Shown here one piece after another: positions 15,854 through 24,678 of a DNA stretch of 64,000 nucleotides. The translations under genes and the position numbers were made by a program. The stretch is taken from positions 186,001 through 250,000 of the forward strand of contig NZ_FCOE02000006.1 of assembly GCF_001544915.2 (NCBI RefSeq), given 5' to 3'. Source of the stretch: Caballeronia pedi (GTDB lineage: Bacteria; Pseudomonadota; Gammaproteobacteria; Burkholderiales; Burkholderiaceae). A model generated the notes under the pieces. The model had not been told where the DNA came from and ran no database searches. It was given only the letters and a program-made list of their open reading frames with translations. Each line of letters opens with the position of its first letter. Positions within the stretch are counted from its first letter, which is position 1.

Positions 15854-17788
15854 ATGTGGCGAACTCTACTCATCGCGGGCGTGTTCATGACGATCGGCGG
15901 AGTGCTCGCGCCAGCGAGCGCGGCGCCCTCTTCATCGGCCGCCCTTGCCTCGACGGCCGCGCAAGCGCCGAAACATCGCGCGCTCGTGATCGGCAATGCC
16001 GACTATGCCGATCATCCCCTTGCAAGCGCATCGCGCGACGCCGATGACATGAGCGCCGCGCTCGCCTCGCGCGGCTTCGACGTCACGCGCCGCACGAATC
16101 TCGATGAAGCCGCGATGCGGCAAACACTCGATGCGTTCACGGCGCGTTTGGGCCCGCACGATACGGCGCTCGTCTATTTCGCCGGTCACGGCCTGCAGGC
16201 GGGCGGCGACGCGCTGCTGGTGCCGCTCGACGCACGCGAACGCGAGCCCGTGACGCTCGTGCGCGACGCGCTCTCCGCGAACGAGATCCTCGAACGCATG
16301 ACGCGCGCGCGGCCCGACGCGACGAACATCGTCGTGCTGGATATGTGCCTCACCGATCCGTTCGGGAAAACGAGCATGGGATCGTGGCCGCTGCCGCCGC
16401 GCACGCTCGTTGCGTATGCGGCCGCGCCGGGCGATGCCGCCACCGAAGGCGAGCGCAACGGGCGCTACACGGCGGCGCTTTTGCGCGCGCTGGACGCACG
16501 CTCGCCGCTCACGTCCGCGACGTTCGCCGCCGCCGCTTCCGATGTCGCGACTAGATCGCGCGGCGCGCAACGGCCGTGGCTCGCGTCGACGCTCGATACA
16601 GACTTTGCGATCGCCGATGCATCGACGCGCATGCGCGTCGCCGGGACGGACGCGAACGCCATCGATCCGGCCGAATCCGCCAACGCCATCCGCACGCGCG
16701 GCATCCTGCCGAAAGACAGCAACGAGCAGTACGAACTGACCTTCTGGGATTCGATCAAGGACAGCACCTTCCCGAGCGACTACGAGGCTTATCTGAAGTC
16801 CTATCCGAACGGCCGTTTCGCGGCGCTCGCCAAGGCGCGCATCGAGCGCCTGCGTGCGTCGGGGGCGGCGACCGCCAAGCCCGCGGCATCGGCGCCATCG
16901 GCACCGCCAGCGGCGACGGCCACGCCTGCCGCACCGACGCCGAAGCCGCCGCCAGCCACCGCCGCAGCACCGGAGAAGCCGCGCCCGAGCACACCGGCCG
17001 CGCCCGCCGCCGCCGCCCCCGCGGCACCGGCCGCAGCCGCGAAGCCCGCCGCGAAAACCGCGAGCGGCGGCGAACTGAAGGATTGCCCGTCGTGCCCCGT
17101 GCTGATTCCGCTTTCGCCCGGCAGCTTCACGATGGGCAGCAACAACGACGATCCCGCCGAGAAGCCGCCGCATCGCGTGTCGATCGGGCATCCGTTCGCC
17201 ATCGGCAAATACGAGGTGACCGTCGAGCAATGGAACGCTTGTGCCGATGCGGGCGCCTGCACACGCATCGCGCCGGAAGGCGACACGGCCCCGCCCGCCA
17301 ATGCGCCGATGCGCAACGTGAGCTGGGACGACGCGCAGGTCTATGTCAAATGGCTGAGCAAGGTGGGCGGCAAGGCGTATCGGCTGCCGACGGAAGCGGA
17401 ATGGGAATACGCCGCGCGCGGCGGCACGCAGTCGACCTACTGGTGGGGCGACCAGATGAAAAAAGGCACGGCGGACTGCAAGGATTGCGGCGATCCGTAC
17501 AAGCCCGAAGCGCCGACGCCGGTCGGGACGTTCGCAGCGAATCCGTACGGTCTCTACGACATGAACGGCAGTGTGTGGGAATGGGTCGCCGACTGCTGGC
17601 ACAGCTCATACAAGAACGCGCCCGCCGATGGCCGCGCGTGGGACGATCCCTCGTGCTCCGTGCGCGTGATTCGCGGCGGCTCGTGGCGCGAAGGCGCGGC
17701 CTACATGCAATCGGCGACGCGCTTCAAATACAGTTCGAGCGTGCGGCAATCGCAGAACGGTTTCCGGGTCGCGCGCGATCTGGAGTGA
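15854..17788 (+). CDS. exported caspase-fold protein with C-terminal FGE-like domain
   Basis: This 644-aa protein has a signal peptide (about 1-24). A peptidase C14-like domain spans about 40-270, with a likely catalytic dyad of His112 (YFAGHG) and Cys165 (VLDMC). A short linker of the FWDSIKDS...YLKSYPNGRFA type (about 295-335) follows, then a Pro/Ala-rich tether (about 340-405) and an FGE/sulfatase-modifying-factor-like domain (about 410-640: FTMGSN, IGKYEVTVEQW, YRLPTEAEWEYAARGG, YGLYDMNGSVWEWVADCW, RVIRGGSWREG). The two cysteines that oxidise sulfatases in true FGEs (after GGSW) are absent, so this domain is probably a binding module of the C-type-lectin fold. A role as a periplasmic protease or sensor is inference. 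It converges on the DUF3857 gene with a four-base gap. Confidence 0.88.
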   Translation: MWRTLLIAGVFMTIGGVLAPASAAPSSSAALASTAAQAPKHRALVIGNADYADHPLASASRDADDMSAALASRGFDVTRRTNLDEAAMRQTLDAFTARLGPHDTALVYFAGHGLQAGGDALLVPLDAREREPVTLVRDALSANEILERMTRARPDATNIVVLDMCLTDPFGKTSMGSWPLPPRTLVAYAAAPGDAATEGERNGRYTAALLRALDARSPLTSATFAAAASDVATRSRGAQRPWLASTLDTDFAIADASTRMRVAGTDANAIDPAESANAIRTRGILPKDSNEQYELTFWDSIKDSTFPSDYEAYLKSYPNGRFAALAKARIERLRASGAATAKPAASAPSAPPAATATPAAPTPKPPPATAAAPEKPRPSTPAAPAAAAPAAPAAAAKPAAKTASGGELKDCPSCPVLIPLSPGSFTMGSNNDDPAEKPPHRVSIGHPFAIGKYEVTVEQWNACADAGACTRIAPEGDTAPPANAPMRNVSWDDAQVYVKWLSKVGGKAYRLPTEAEWEYAARGGTQSTYWWGDQMKKGTADCKDCGDPYKPEAPTPVGTFAANPYGLYDMNGSVWEWVADCWHSSYKNAPADGRAWDDPSCSVRVIRGGSWREGAAYMQSATRFKYSSSVRQSQNGFRVARDLE

Positions 17789-17792
17789 GCCG

Positions 17793-19664
17793 CTATCGGC
17801 CAGCCGCCTTCACGATGATCTGCGCCTGCGTGTCGCGCTCGATCGTCCTGAGCGCGGCCGACGCCGCCCGAAAGTCGTCGGGCGTGCAGACCTGCTTGCC
17901 GAAGCGCGCATCCAGCGTGCGCGAAATCTGGATGACGTTCGTCGACGGATCGAACAGATAGCGCGCGCGATAGCGAAAGAACCCGCTCGTCAGGTCGACA
18001 TCCTCGGGGACTTCGGCCACGCGCATCGCCCTGGGCAGCGTGATCTGCGACACCTCGTCGAACGCGCCGCCGATGCACAGGTACGGCTGCGTGCGCGTGC
18101 GCTCGGCGAGCCAGTTGCGCGTCTGCGTCGCGATGCCGCCCGACAGGCTCGTGAGCGCGGGCAGCGCGGTCGTGCCCGTCGGCCAGACGATGTCGTCGAG
18201 CGTGCCGCGCAAGGTGGTCGCGAACGGGCCGCCGGTCGCATCGACATCGCTCGTGGTCAGCGCGCCCGCGCCGCGCAGATTCGTGAAGCGCAGCCGGTCC
18301 GCCGCGATCTGGTCGCGCCGCTGCCCGTTCGCGGCCCGCAGCGTCATCCGCTCGATTTCCGCGCTCCAGCCCGCATCCTCGACCCAGTAGGCGAAATGCG
18401 CCTCGCCTTGCGGCGCGACCTCGATCTGCAGGCGCGCCGTACGCGCGAGCGGCTGCGTCGCGGGCGTGCGCGCGAGCGCGCCGCTCGTCACGAGCAGCGC
18501 GGGCCGGTCCATGTCCGCGAGCGGCAGAAAGCCGAACTCGACGCTCGCCGCCGTGCTGTCCGCGTACACGTTCAGATCCGGCAGCCACGTGATGACGTGA
18601 TTGATCGCGCCCGCCCCGTAGCCCGGCACCGAAGGCAGCGTATAGACCGAGCCGAGGCCGATCAGCGCGGGCTCGTTGCGGATGCCGACGGCATCGAGCA
18701 GCGCGCCGTAGAGCGCGACGTGATCCTTGCAGTCGCCGTAGCGGTTCGCGAGCACGTCCGTCACGCGATGCGGCACCGCCGGACTCTGCCCGATGAACAT
18801 CGCGACATAGCGGATCGTGTGGCGCACCCAGTCGTACAGCGTTCTGGCCTTCGCGCGATCGTCGGGGTCGTGTTGGGTGAGCGACTGCGCGAGCGCGCGA
18901 ATCGCGGGATCGCTCGCGCCCGGATCGGCGGCGGCTTCGCGGTAACTTTTCGCGAAGCTCGCGTAATCGGCAAAGGTCGTGACCATCAGGCGATCGCCGT
19001 ACTGCGCATAGCCGACCGAGCCGCCTTCGATGCGCGCGATCCGCTCGCGCCGGTACACGAACGCGTAACGCGTGCGCCCGTTCTCCGTCACGGGCGGCTC
19101 GGCGGCATAGCCGCGCGCGTCGGCATACAGCGGTTTGTCGGCCGGCAGATCGAACACGAGCCGCTGCTGCAATACCGGCCGCTGCCCCGGATCGACGAAA
19201 TAGTTGAACTGTCCCGGAATCACCGCCGCCGCCTGGCTCTTGCGAAAACGCAACTGCACGGTCGATCCGACGCCCACCGCCGGGAAAATCACCGCGCGCA
19301 GTTTGGCGTCCTGAAAGGTCGGCGCGCCCGCCGAGCGCGGCTCCTGAATGTCGCGGATCTGGTCCGGCGAGACATCGTGGCGCACGCCGTTCGCATCGAC
19401 GGTGAACGCCTCGACGATATCCACCTGCGACACGCTCTTGTCGTACCAGACGTAGCGCTGCGCGATTTCGTCGACGCCCGCGGCGGTGTTGGCGCGCAGC
19501 ACGGTGATGTCGTCTTCGGTGAGCGAGCCGTCGGCCGCGACGACGAATTCGTGGACATCGCTGACGACAGTCGACGGATCGTCGTCCGAAGCCGCGACGG
19601 CGCACGACCACACGCACGCGCCGACGAGGACGCACGCCAGACGGGAAATGAAGCGACGAGCCAT
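17793..19664 (-). CDS. exported DUF3857 / transglutaminase-like protein
   Basis: This 623-aa protein has a signal peptide (about 1-25), a DUF3857 N-terminal domain (about 40-230) and a transglutaminase-like core with YGDCKDHVALYGALLDAVGI holding the nucleophile Cys, followed by INHVITWLPDLNVYADST with the His and Asp. A C-terminal beta-rich domain completes the usual length. Such proteins are periplasmic or surface exposed; cross-linking or amidase activity is known for the fold but not shown for this family. The start at 19664 gives the expected signal peptide; a longer frame from 19763 would add an unlikely basic extension. Confidence 0.88.
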   Translation of the reverse strand: MARRFISRLACVLVGACVWSCAVAASDDDPSTVVSDVHEFVVAADGSLTEDDITVLRANTAAGVDEIAQRYVWYDKSVSQVDIVEAFTVDANGVRHDVSPDQIRDIQEPRSAGAPTFQDAKLRAVIFPAVGVGSTVQLRFRKSQAAAVIPGQFNYFVDPGQRPVLQQRLVFDLPADKPLYADARGYAAEPPVTENGRTRYAFVYRRERIARIEGGSVGYAQYGDRLMVTTFADYASFAKSYREAAADPGASDPAIRALAQSLTQHDPDDRAKARTLYDWVRHTIRYVAMFIGQSPAVPHRVTDVLANRYGDCKDHVALYGALLDAVGIRNEPALIGLGSVYTLPSVPGYGAGAINHVITWLPDLNVYADSTAASVEFGFLPLADMDRPALLVTSGALARTPATQPLARTARLQIEVAPQGEAHFAYWVEDAGWSAEIERMTLRAANGQRRDQIAADRLRFTNLRGAGALTTSDVDATGGPFATTLRGTLDDIVWPTGTTALPALTSLSGGIATQTRNWLAERTRTQPYLCIGGAFDEVSQITLPRAMRVAEVPEDVDLTSGFFRYRARYLFDPSTNVIQISRTLDARFGKQVCTPDDFRAASAALRTIERDTQAQIIVKAAGR

Positions 19665-19756
19665 GTCGAGGTGTCCGCGCCGCGTGAATGAAAGGTCATC
19701 GTACAGGAGGACGCCGCCGCCGCGCACGGCCGTTCCGACGTGGCATGAGGAAGCAC

Positions 19757-19786
19757 GCGACAATTTGTATCATATTGCGATATAAT
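19757..19786 (+). promoter_or_regulatory. sigma70-type promoter of the HPP-CBS gene
   Basis: -10 TATAAT at 19781-19786 with a partial -35 GCGACA at 19757-19762 and an 18-base spacer. It lies in an A+T-rich stretch unlike its surroundings, about 80 bases upstream of the GTG at 19872. Confidence 0.5.
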
Positions 19787-19871
19787 TTTGCGATTGACGC
19801 ACGCTTGCGCCCGCGCCACCGATCCGGCCAGCCAGTGTGATCCTCCACAGACCCGACCGGAACGCTGAAAA

Positions 19872-21026
19872 GTGTCGCGTAACGCATTGCTTCGCTGGCT
19901 GCATGGTTTTCTTCCCGCTCCCGTCAACCTGCGCTGGGTCGAGCGGCTGCGCGCGGGTCTCGGCGCGCTGATCGGCATCGCGTTGACGGGCGGCGTCGCG
20001 CATCTGCTCATCGGCGATGCGGCGGCCATACCGTTCCTCATCGCGCCGATGGGCGCCTCCGCCGTGCTGCTGTTCGCCGTGCCCGCGAGCCCGCTGGCGC
20101 AGCCGTGGTCGATCATGGGCGGGAATATCGTGTCGGCGACGGTCGGCGTCACCTGCGCGATGTTCGTCCACGATCCCGTCGATGCCGCCGCGCTCGCCGC
20201 CTGCCTCGCGATCTGCGCGATGTTCGCGCTGCGCTGCGTGCATCCGCCGTCGGGCGCGGTCGCGCTGACGGCCGTGCTCGGCGGGCCGTCGATCCACGCG
20301 CTCGGCTACGGTTTCGTGCTCGCGCCGGTGGCGATCCAGTCGCTGGCGCTGCTTTCGTCGGCGGTCGTGTTTCACTCGCTGACGGGCCATCGCTATCCGC
20401 ACGGCCACGCCGCGCCGAAGCCCGCCGCCGCGCCGCCCGACGCCGCATCGTTCACGCGCGCCGATCTCGAAGCGGTGCTCGCGCGCCGCAGCGAAATGCT
20501 CGACGTCGATCCCGACGATCTCGAAGCGCTGCTGCGCGAAACCCAATTGCAGGCCTACGCGCGCCGCTTCACCGAGTTCACCTGCGCGGACATCATGTCG
20601 CGCGCGGTCGTCTCGGTGACGCCGCAGACCAGCGCGCGGGCGGCGCTCGCGCTCCTCGACCGGCATCAGGTGAAGGCGCTGCCGGTGATCGACGCGACGC
20701 ACCGCGTGTGCGGCATCGTCACGCGCGCGGACCTGGCGCCGGTGCGTCGCGGCGGCTTCGCCGATGGCGTGAAGCACGCGATCGAGCGGCTCATGCGCGG
20801 CCCGTCGGAGACGCCGCCGCTCGTCGCCGCACTGATGACGACCGACGTCTGCACCGTGAAGACGGACACGGCCATCGCCGAACTGGTGCCGATGTTCGCG
20901 CACTTCGGGCACCACCATATTCCGGTGATCGGCGCGCACGATCAGCTCGCGGGCATGATCACCGAGACCGATCTGATTTCGGGCCTCTATCGACAATCGT
21001 TCGCGGGCGAGCGCAAGAGCGCCTGA
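19872..21026 (+). CDS. HPP-family membrane protein with CBS domain pair
   Basis: This 384-aa protein has four to five membrane segments (about 25-175) with the HPP signature (APMGASAVLLFAVP and CVHPPSGAVALTAVLGG), then a cytoplasmic part with two CBS domains (about 235-290 and 315-375; TCADIMSRAVVSVTP, ALMTTDVCTVKTDTA). CBS pairs usually sense adenine nucleotides. HPP proteins are linked to nitrite or anion handling in some bacteria; the substrate here is unknown. The start is a GTG. It is followed by MarR and CLC genes on the same strand with short gaps (25 and 18 bases), so the three probably form an operon concerned with anion transport. Confidence 0.9.
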   Translation: MSRNALLRWLHGFLPAPVNLRWVERLRAGLGALIGIALTGGVAHLLIGDAAAIPFLIAPMGASAVLLFAVPASPLAQPWSIMGGNIVSATVGVTCAMFVHDPVDAAALAACLAICAMFALRCVHPPSGAVALTAVLGGPSIHALGYGFVLAPVAIQSLALLSSAVVFHSLTGHRYPHGHAAPKPAAAPPDAASFTRADLEAVLARRSEMLDVDPDDLEALLRETQLQAYARRFTEFTCADIMSRAVVSVTPQTSARAALALLDRHQVKALPVIDATHRVCGIVTRADLAPVRRGGFADGVKHAIERLMRGPSETPPLVAALMTTDVCTVKTDTAIAELVPMFAHFGHHHIPVIGAHDQLAGMITETDLISGLYRQSFAGERKSA

Positions 21027-21051
21027 TCCGCGTCGTCCATCACGACATCCG

Positions 21052-21462
21052 ATGAACCACCCGCGCACGCTCAACAAGCCGGACTTCGAGCAACTGTCCG
21101 AATTCCGTTATCAGATGCGGCGCTTCGAGCGCTTCTCCGAGCGCGCCGCGCAGGACGAAGGCATCACGCCGCTGCAATACCTGCTCCTGCTGCACATCAA
21201 GGGCTATCCCGGCCGCGACTGGGCGACGGTCGGCGAGCTGGCCGAGCGGCTGCAATCGCATCATCACGGCGTCGTGGCGCTGGTCACGCGCTGCGAGGCG
21301 GCCGGGCTCGTGCGGCGCGCGCCGAGCGAAGACGATCGACGCCAGGTGCGGGTGCATGTCGAACCGCGCGGCGAAGACGTTCTCGAACGCCTCGCCGCGC
21401 TGCATCGCGCGGAACTGAAGTCGCTCGAAGGCGCGTTCCGCGTGCCGCAAATCGATCTTTGA
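21052..21462 (+). CDS. MarR-family transcriptional regulator
   Basis: This 136-aa winged-helix protein has the MarR pattern: YQMRRFERFSERAAQDEGIT, PLQYLLLLHI, a recognition helix in AERLQSHHHGVVALVTRCEA and the wing APSEDDRRQVRVHVE. It lies between the HPP-CBS and CLC-CBS genes, in the same direction, and probably regulates them. The ligand is unknown. Confidence 0.9.
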   Translation: MNHPRTLNKPDFEQLSEFRYQMRRFERFSERAAQDEGITPLQYLLLLHIKGYPGRDWATVGELAERLQSHHHGVVALVTRCEAAGLVRRAPSEDDRRQVRVHVEPRGEDVLERLAALHRAELKSLEGAFRVPQIDL

Positions 21463-21480
21463 ATTCCAGGAGCACAGAGC

Positions 21481-23250
21481 ATGGACCATCACAAACGCGA
21501 CTTTTCGGTCAATGACCGGCTGCTGAAGATATGCGGGCTCGCCGCGATCATCGGCGGCGTCAGCACGCTGGCGGCCGTCGTGCTCCTCGCGCTCATCCAT
21601 CTGTTCACGAACCTGTTCTTCTTCGGCACGTTCTCCATCGAGGACCGCTCGCCCGCGCTCAACACGCTCGGGGCCTGGGTCATCGTGATTCCGGTGATCG
21701 GCGGCCTGATCGTCGGGCTGATGGCGCGTTTCGGCTCGGAGAAAATTCGCGGCCACGGCATTCCCGAAGCGATCGAGGCGATCCTGTTCGGCAAGAGCCG
21801 CATGTCGCCGAAGGTGGCGATCCTCAAGCCGCTGTCGTCGGGCATCGTGATCGGCAGCGGCGGGCCGTTCGGCGCGGAAGGCCCGATCATCATGACGGGC
21901 GGCGCGCTCGGCTCGCTGATCGCGCAGTGCATCGACGTGACGGCCGCCGAGCGCAAGACGCTGCTCGTCGCGGGCGCGGCGGCGGGCATGACGGCCGTGT
22001 TCGGCACGCCGGTCGCGGCGGTGCTGCTGGCGGTCGAACTGCTGCTGTTCGAATGGCGTCCGCGCAGCTTCCTGCCGGTCGCGCTCGCGTGCGCCGTCTC
22101 GGGTTTCGCGCGCGCGGCCGTGTTCGGCACGGGCGCGCTGTTTCCGCTCGAAACGCAGCCGCCGCAGATGATTTCGCTGCTGTCGTGCCTCGTCGCCGGG
22201 CTGCTGTCGGGCGCGCTGGCGTCGGGGCTGTCGGCGGCGCTCTACAAGCTGGAGGATCTGTTCGGCAAGCTGCCGATCCACTGGATGTGGTGGCCGGCGC
22301 TCGGCGCGGTGGTCGTCGGCATTGGCGGGTATATCGAGCCGCGCGCGCTCGGCGTCGGCTATGACGTGATCGGCGATCTGCTGCATCAGCACATCGCGAT
22401 TCAGGTGGCGCTGTCGATTCTCGCCGTGAAGGCGGTGATCTGGGTGGTCGCGCTCGCGTCCGGCACCTCGGGCGGCGTGCTCGCGCCGCTACTGATGCTC
22501 GGCGCGGGCCTCGGCACCGCGCTCGGCGCGATCCTGCCGGGCCACGACGCCGCGCTCTGGCCGCTCGTGTGCATGGCCGCCACGCTCGGCGCGACGCTCG
22601 GTGCGCCGCTCACCGCGATCGTCTTCGCGTTCGGCCTCACGCACGACGCGAACGCGCTCTTGCCGCTGCTCGCCGCGACGCTCGTCGCGCATGGCTTCGC
22701 GACCGTCGTGATGAAGCGCTCGATCATGACGGAAAAGATCGCGCGGCGCGGCTATCACATCTATCGCGAATACGGCGTGGACCCGCTGGAGCGCCATCAT
22801 GTCGATGAAGTCATGACCCGCGACGTGCTGACGATCGACGCCGCCACGCCTCTTGGCGATGTGCTCGCGCGGCACTTCGGGCCGCATCAGGCGCATCGGG
22901 CGTATCCGGTGGTGCGTGACGGCGTGCTCATCGGCGTGCTGGATCGGGCGAAGCTGGGGACGTTGATGGAGCGCGAGGCGAACGTGGGCGTCGGCTGCGC
23001 GTTGCAGAAGCTTCAGCCGGACGCGCCGGTCTTCGCGCTGCCAGGCGAACCGTGCCGCCTCGCCGCGACGCGCTTGGCCGTACATGAACTGGAGCGTCTG
23101 CCGGTGGTCGCGGACAGGCAGTCGCTGCGGCTCGTCGGCATCGTGTCGCGCAGCGATCTCGTGAAACCCGCGCGCAAGCATTTCGACGAAGAGCATCAGC
23201 GCGAGCGCTTCAGAGGTTTTCGACGGGCGCCTGCGTTGAGAAAGCACTGA
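21481..23250 (+). CDS. CLC-family chloride channel/antiporter with CBS domains
   Basis: This 589-aa protein has about ten membrane segments with CLC selectivity motifs GSGGPFGAEGPI (near 140), GGALGSLIAQ and GTSGGVLAP (near 330), and a C-terminal CBS pair (about 440-570; VDEVMTRDVLTIDAA). The gating Glu is present in FGAEGP. CLC proteins exchange chloride, nitrate or fluoride for protons or act as channels; the ion cannot be told here, though the Ser of the classical GSGIP is replaced in GSGGP. The ATG follows CAGGAG. Its 3' end overlaps the convergent gene at 23210 by 41 bases. Confidence 0.92.
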   Translation: MDHHKRDFSVNDRLLKICGLAAIIGGVSTLAAVVLLALIHLFTNLFFFGTFSIEDRSPALNTLGAWVIVIPVIGGLIVGLMARFGSEKIRGHGIPEAIEAILFGKSRMSPKVAILKPLSSGIVIGSGGPFGAEGPIIMTGGALGSLIAQCIDVTAAERKTLLVAGAAAGMTAVFGTPVAAVLLAVELLLFEWRPRSFLPVALACAVSGFARAAVFGTGALFPLETQPPQMISLLSCLVAGLLSGALASGLSAALYKLEDLFGKLPIHWMWWPALGAVVVGIGGYIEPRALGVGYDVIGDLLHQHIAIQVALSILAVKAVIWVVALASGTSGGVLAPLLMLGAGLGTALGAILPGHDAALWPLVCMAATLGATLGAPLTAIVFAFGLTHDANALLPLLAATLVAHGFATVVMKRSIMTEKIARRGYHIYREYGVDPLERHHVDEVMTRDVLTIDAATPLGDVLARHFGPHQAHRAYPVVRDGVLIGVLDRAKLGTLMEREANVGVGCALQKLQPDAPVFALPGEPCRLAATRLAVHELERLPVVADRQSLRLVGIVSRSDLVKPARKHFDEEHQRERFRGFRRAPALRKH

Positions 23251-24466
23251 GATCGGCCTGCAGGTCGGCGAGCGGCTGCGTCCAGTCGCCGAGTTCGGTC
23301 TGACGGTACAGGCGCATCGACGGATACCACGGCGTGAAGCGCTGGCAATCGAGCCAGCGCGCATCGCAAGCCTGCGCCAGCAGCACCCACACCGGCCGAT
23401 TCAGCGCGCCGGCGAGATGCGCGGTGCCCGTGTCGATGGTGATGAGCAGATCGAACTGTTCGAGAACACGGGCGGTGTCGCCGAATGTTAAAAGATGTGG
23501 CGCCATGTCGATCACATCGTGGCGTTGCATGACGGCACGTGTGTCGTCGCTGATTTCGCCGACCTGCAACGAATAGAAACGGCACGCACGATTGGCAAGC
23601 ACCGGTTCCAGCCGCTCCAGCGGAATCGAGCGATACGGCTCGTGACGCACGCCGCTCGCGCTCGTCCAGACGAGGCCGATTTTCGGACGCTTGGTGTCGG
23701 CGCTCAGCAGCGCGTTCGCCGCGCCGGACAAGGTCTGCGCCGGATCGATGGCGACGCGCGCCGCCGGATTCTCCGCCGGAAAATACGGCGAGCGCTGGTA
23801 TCGCGCGTAGAGACTGAAGCCGAAGGTGACGCGATCGCAGCGCTCGAGCTCGATCGCGCGCTGCTCCTCCGTGGCCATCGAAAGCATCACTGCGCCGCTT
23901 TGCCGGACAATCTCGTTCCATCCCGGGAACTGCTCCATGACCACCGCACGCGCGCCTTCGCGAAGCAGGACATCGACGTAGCGCGAGAACTGCACGAAGT
24001 CGCCGAAACCGCCTTCGGAGGGTATGAATATGCGCTTGCCCGCGACGGGTTCCTCCATGCCGAGGAGCTTCTCGGACATTGCGCTCCGCCACGAGGGATG
24101 AGCGCCCAGAATGAGGTGGTGGAACGCGTCGGCGTACGCCGGGCCGCGAATCACGCGGTATAGCTCGTTCGCTTCGTGGAACTTGCCGAGGATGAATTGC
24201 ACGATCGCGAGTTCTTCGGCGAGCATATAGCGATCGAGATGAGACACCGACGCGTCCGCCAGCGCGCGCTTCAGGTGCTTTTCCGCATCGGCGTGCAGGC
24301 CGGCAAAGCTCAGGTCGATGCCAAGCTGGCCGATCCAGCAGCCGGGATCGGCGGACGCGGACAATTGCGCTCCGAGCGCTTGCGCCTCTCTGGCGCGGCC
24401 GGCCAGCCGCAGAGCGCGGATCAGTTCGAGCGGCTCCATGTGTTGCAGGTCGTTTGGTTGGGCCAT
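23210..24466 (-). CDS. GT9-like glycosyltransferase fold protein
   Basis: This 418-aa protein has an N-terminal helical half (about 1-120, TPR-like) and a C-terminal domain resembling ADP-heptose:LPS heptosyltransferases: KIGLVWTSASGVRHEPYRSI, then LLTFGDTARVLEQFDLLITI and DTGTAHLAGALNRPVWVLL. Such TPR plus GT9-like proteins are common in Burkholderiaceae, often without a known acceptor. The gene overlaps clcA-like DNA tail to tail. No polysaccharide genes lie nearby. Confidence 0.8.
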   Translation of the reverse strand: MAQPNDLQHMEPLELIRALRLAGRAREAQALGAQLSASADPGCWIGQLGIDLSFAGLHADAEKHLKRALADASVSHLDRYMLAEELAIVQFILGKFHEANELYRVIRGPAYADAFHHLILGAHPSWRSAMSEKLLGMEEPVAGKRIFIPSEGGFGDFVQFSRYVDVLLREGARAVVMEQFPGWNEIVRQSGAVMLSMATEEQRAIELERCDRVTFGFSLYARYQRSPYFPAENPAARVAIDPAQTLSGAANALLSADTKRPKIGLVWTSASGVRHEPYRSIPLERLEPVLANRACRFYSLQVGEISDDTRAVMQRHDVIDMAPHLLTFGDTARVLEQFDLLITIDTGTAHLAGALNRPVWVLLAQACDARWLDCQRFTPWYPSMRLYRQTELGDWTQPLADLQADLSAFSTQAPVENL

Positions 24467-24678
24467 GACGGATTGTCGTCGTCTGAAATGTCGGGCGAAG
24501 GCTGGGTATGCTACTTCCTCGCAGCGTCCGAAATCGCAAAAAAGCGTAACTTCAAGGTAGGCGCGGTTGGCCGGGATGAAAACGGACTTTGCGTCATCGT
24601 GCGTTTCGGGGAGAGAAAGAATCGACCGGACGGTTACTCTTCAGGATCCAGACAAATGCCCTTTCGCCGGCAACGCCC

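Noticed and set aside
15932..17602. 556-codon frame antisense to the caspase-FGE gene
   Set aside because: Arg/Gly-rich shadow; the plus strand has clear domains and motifs.
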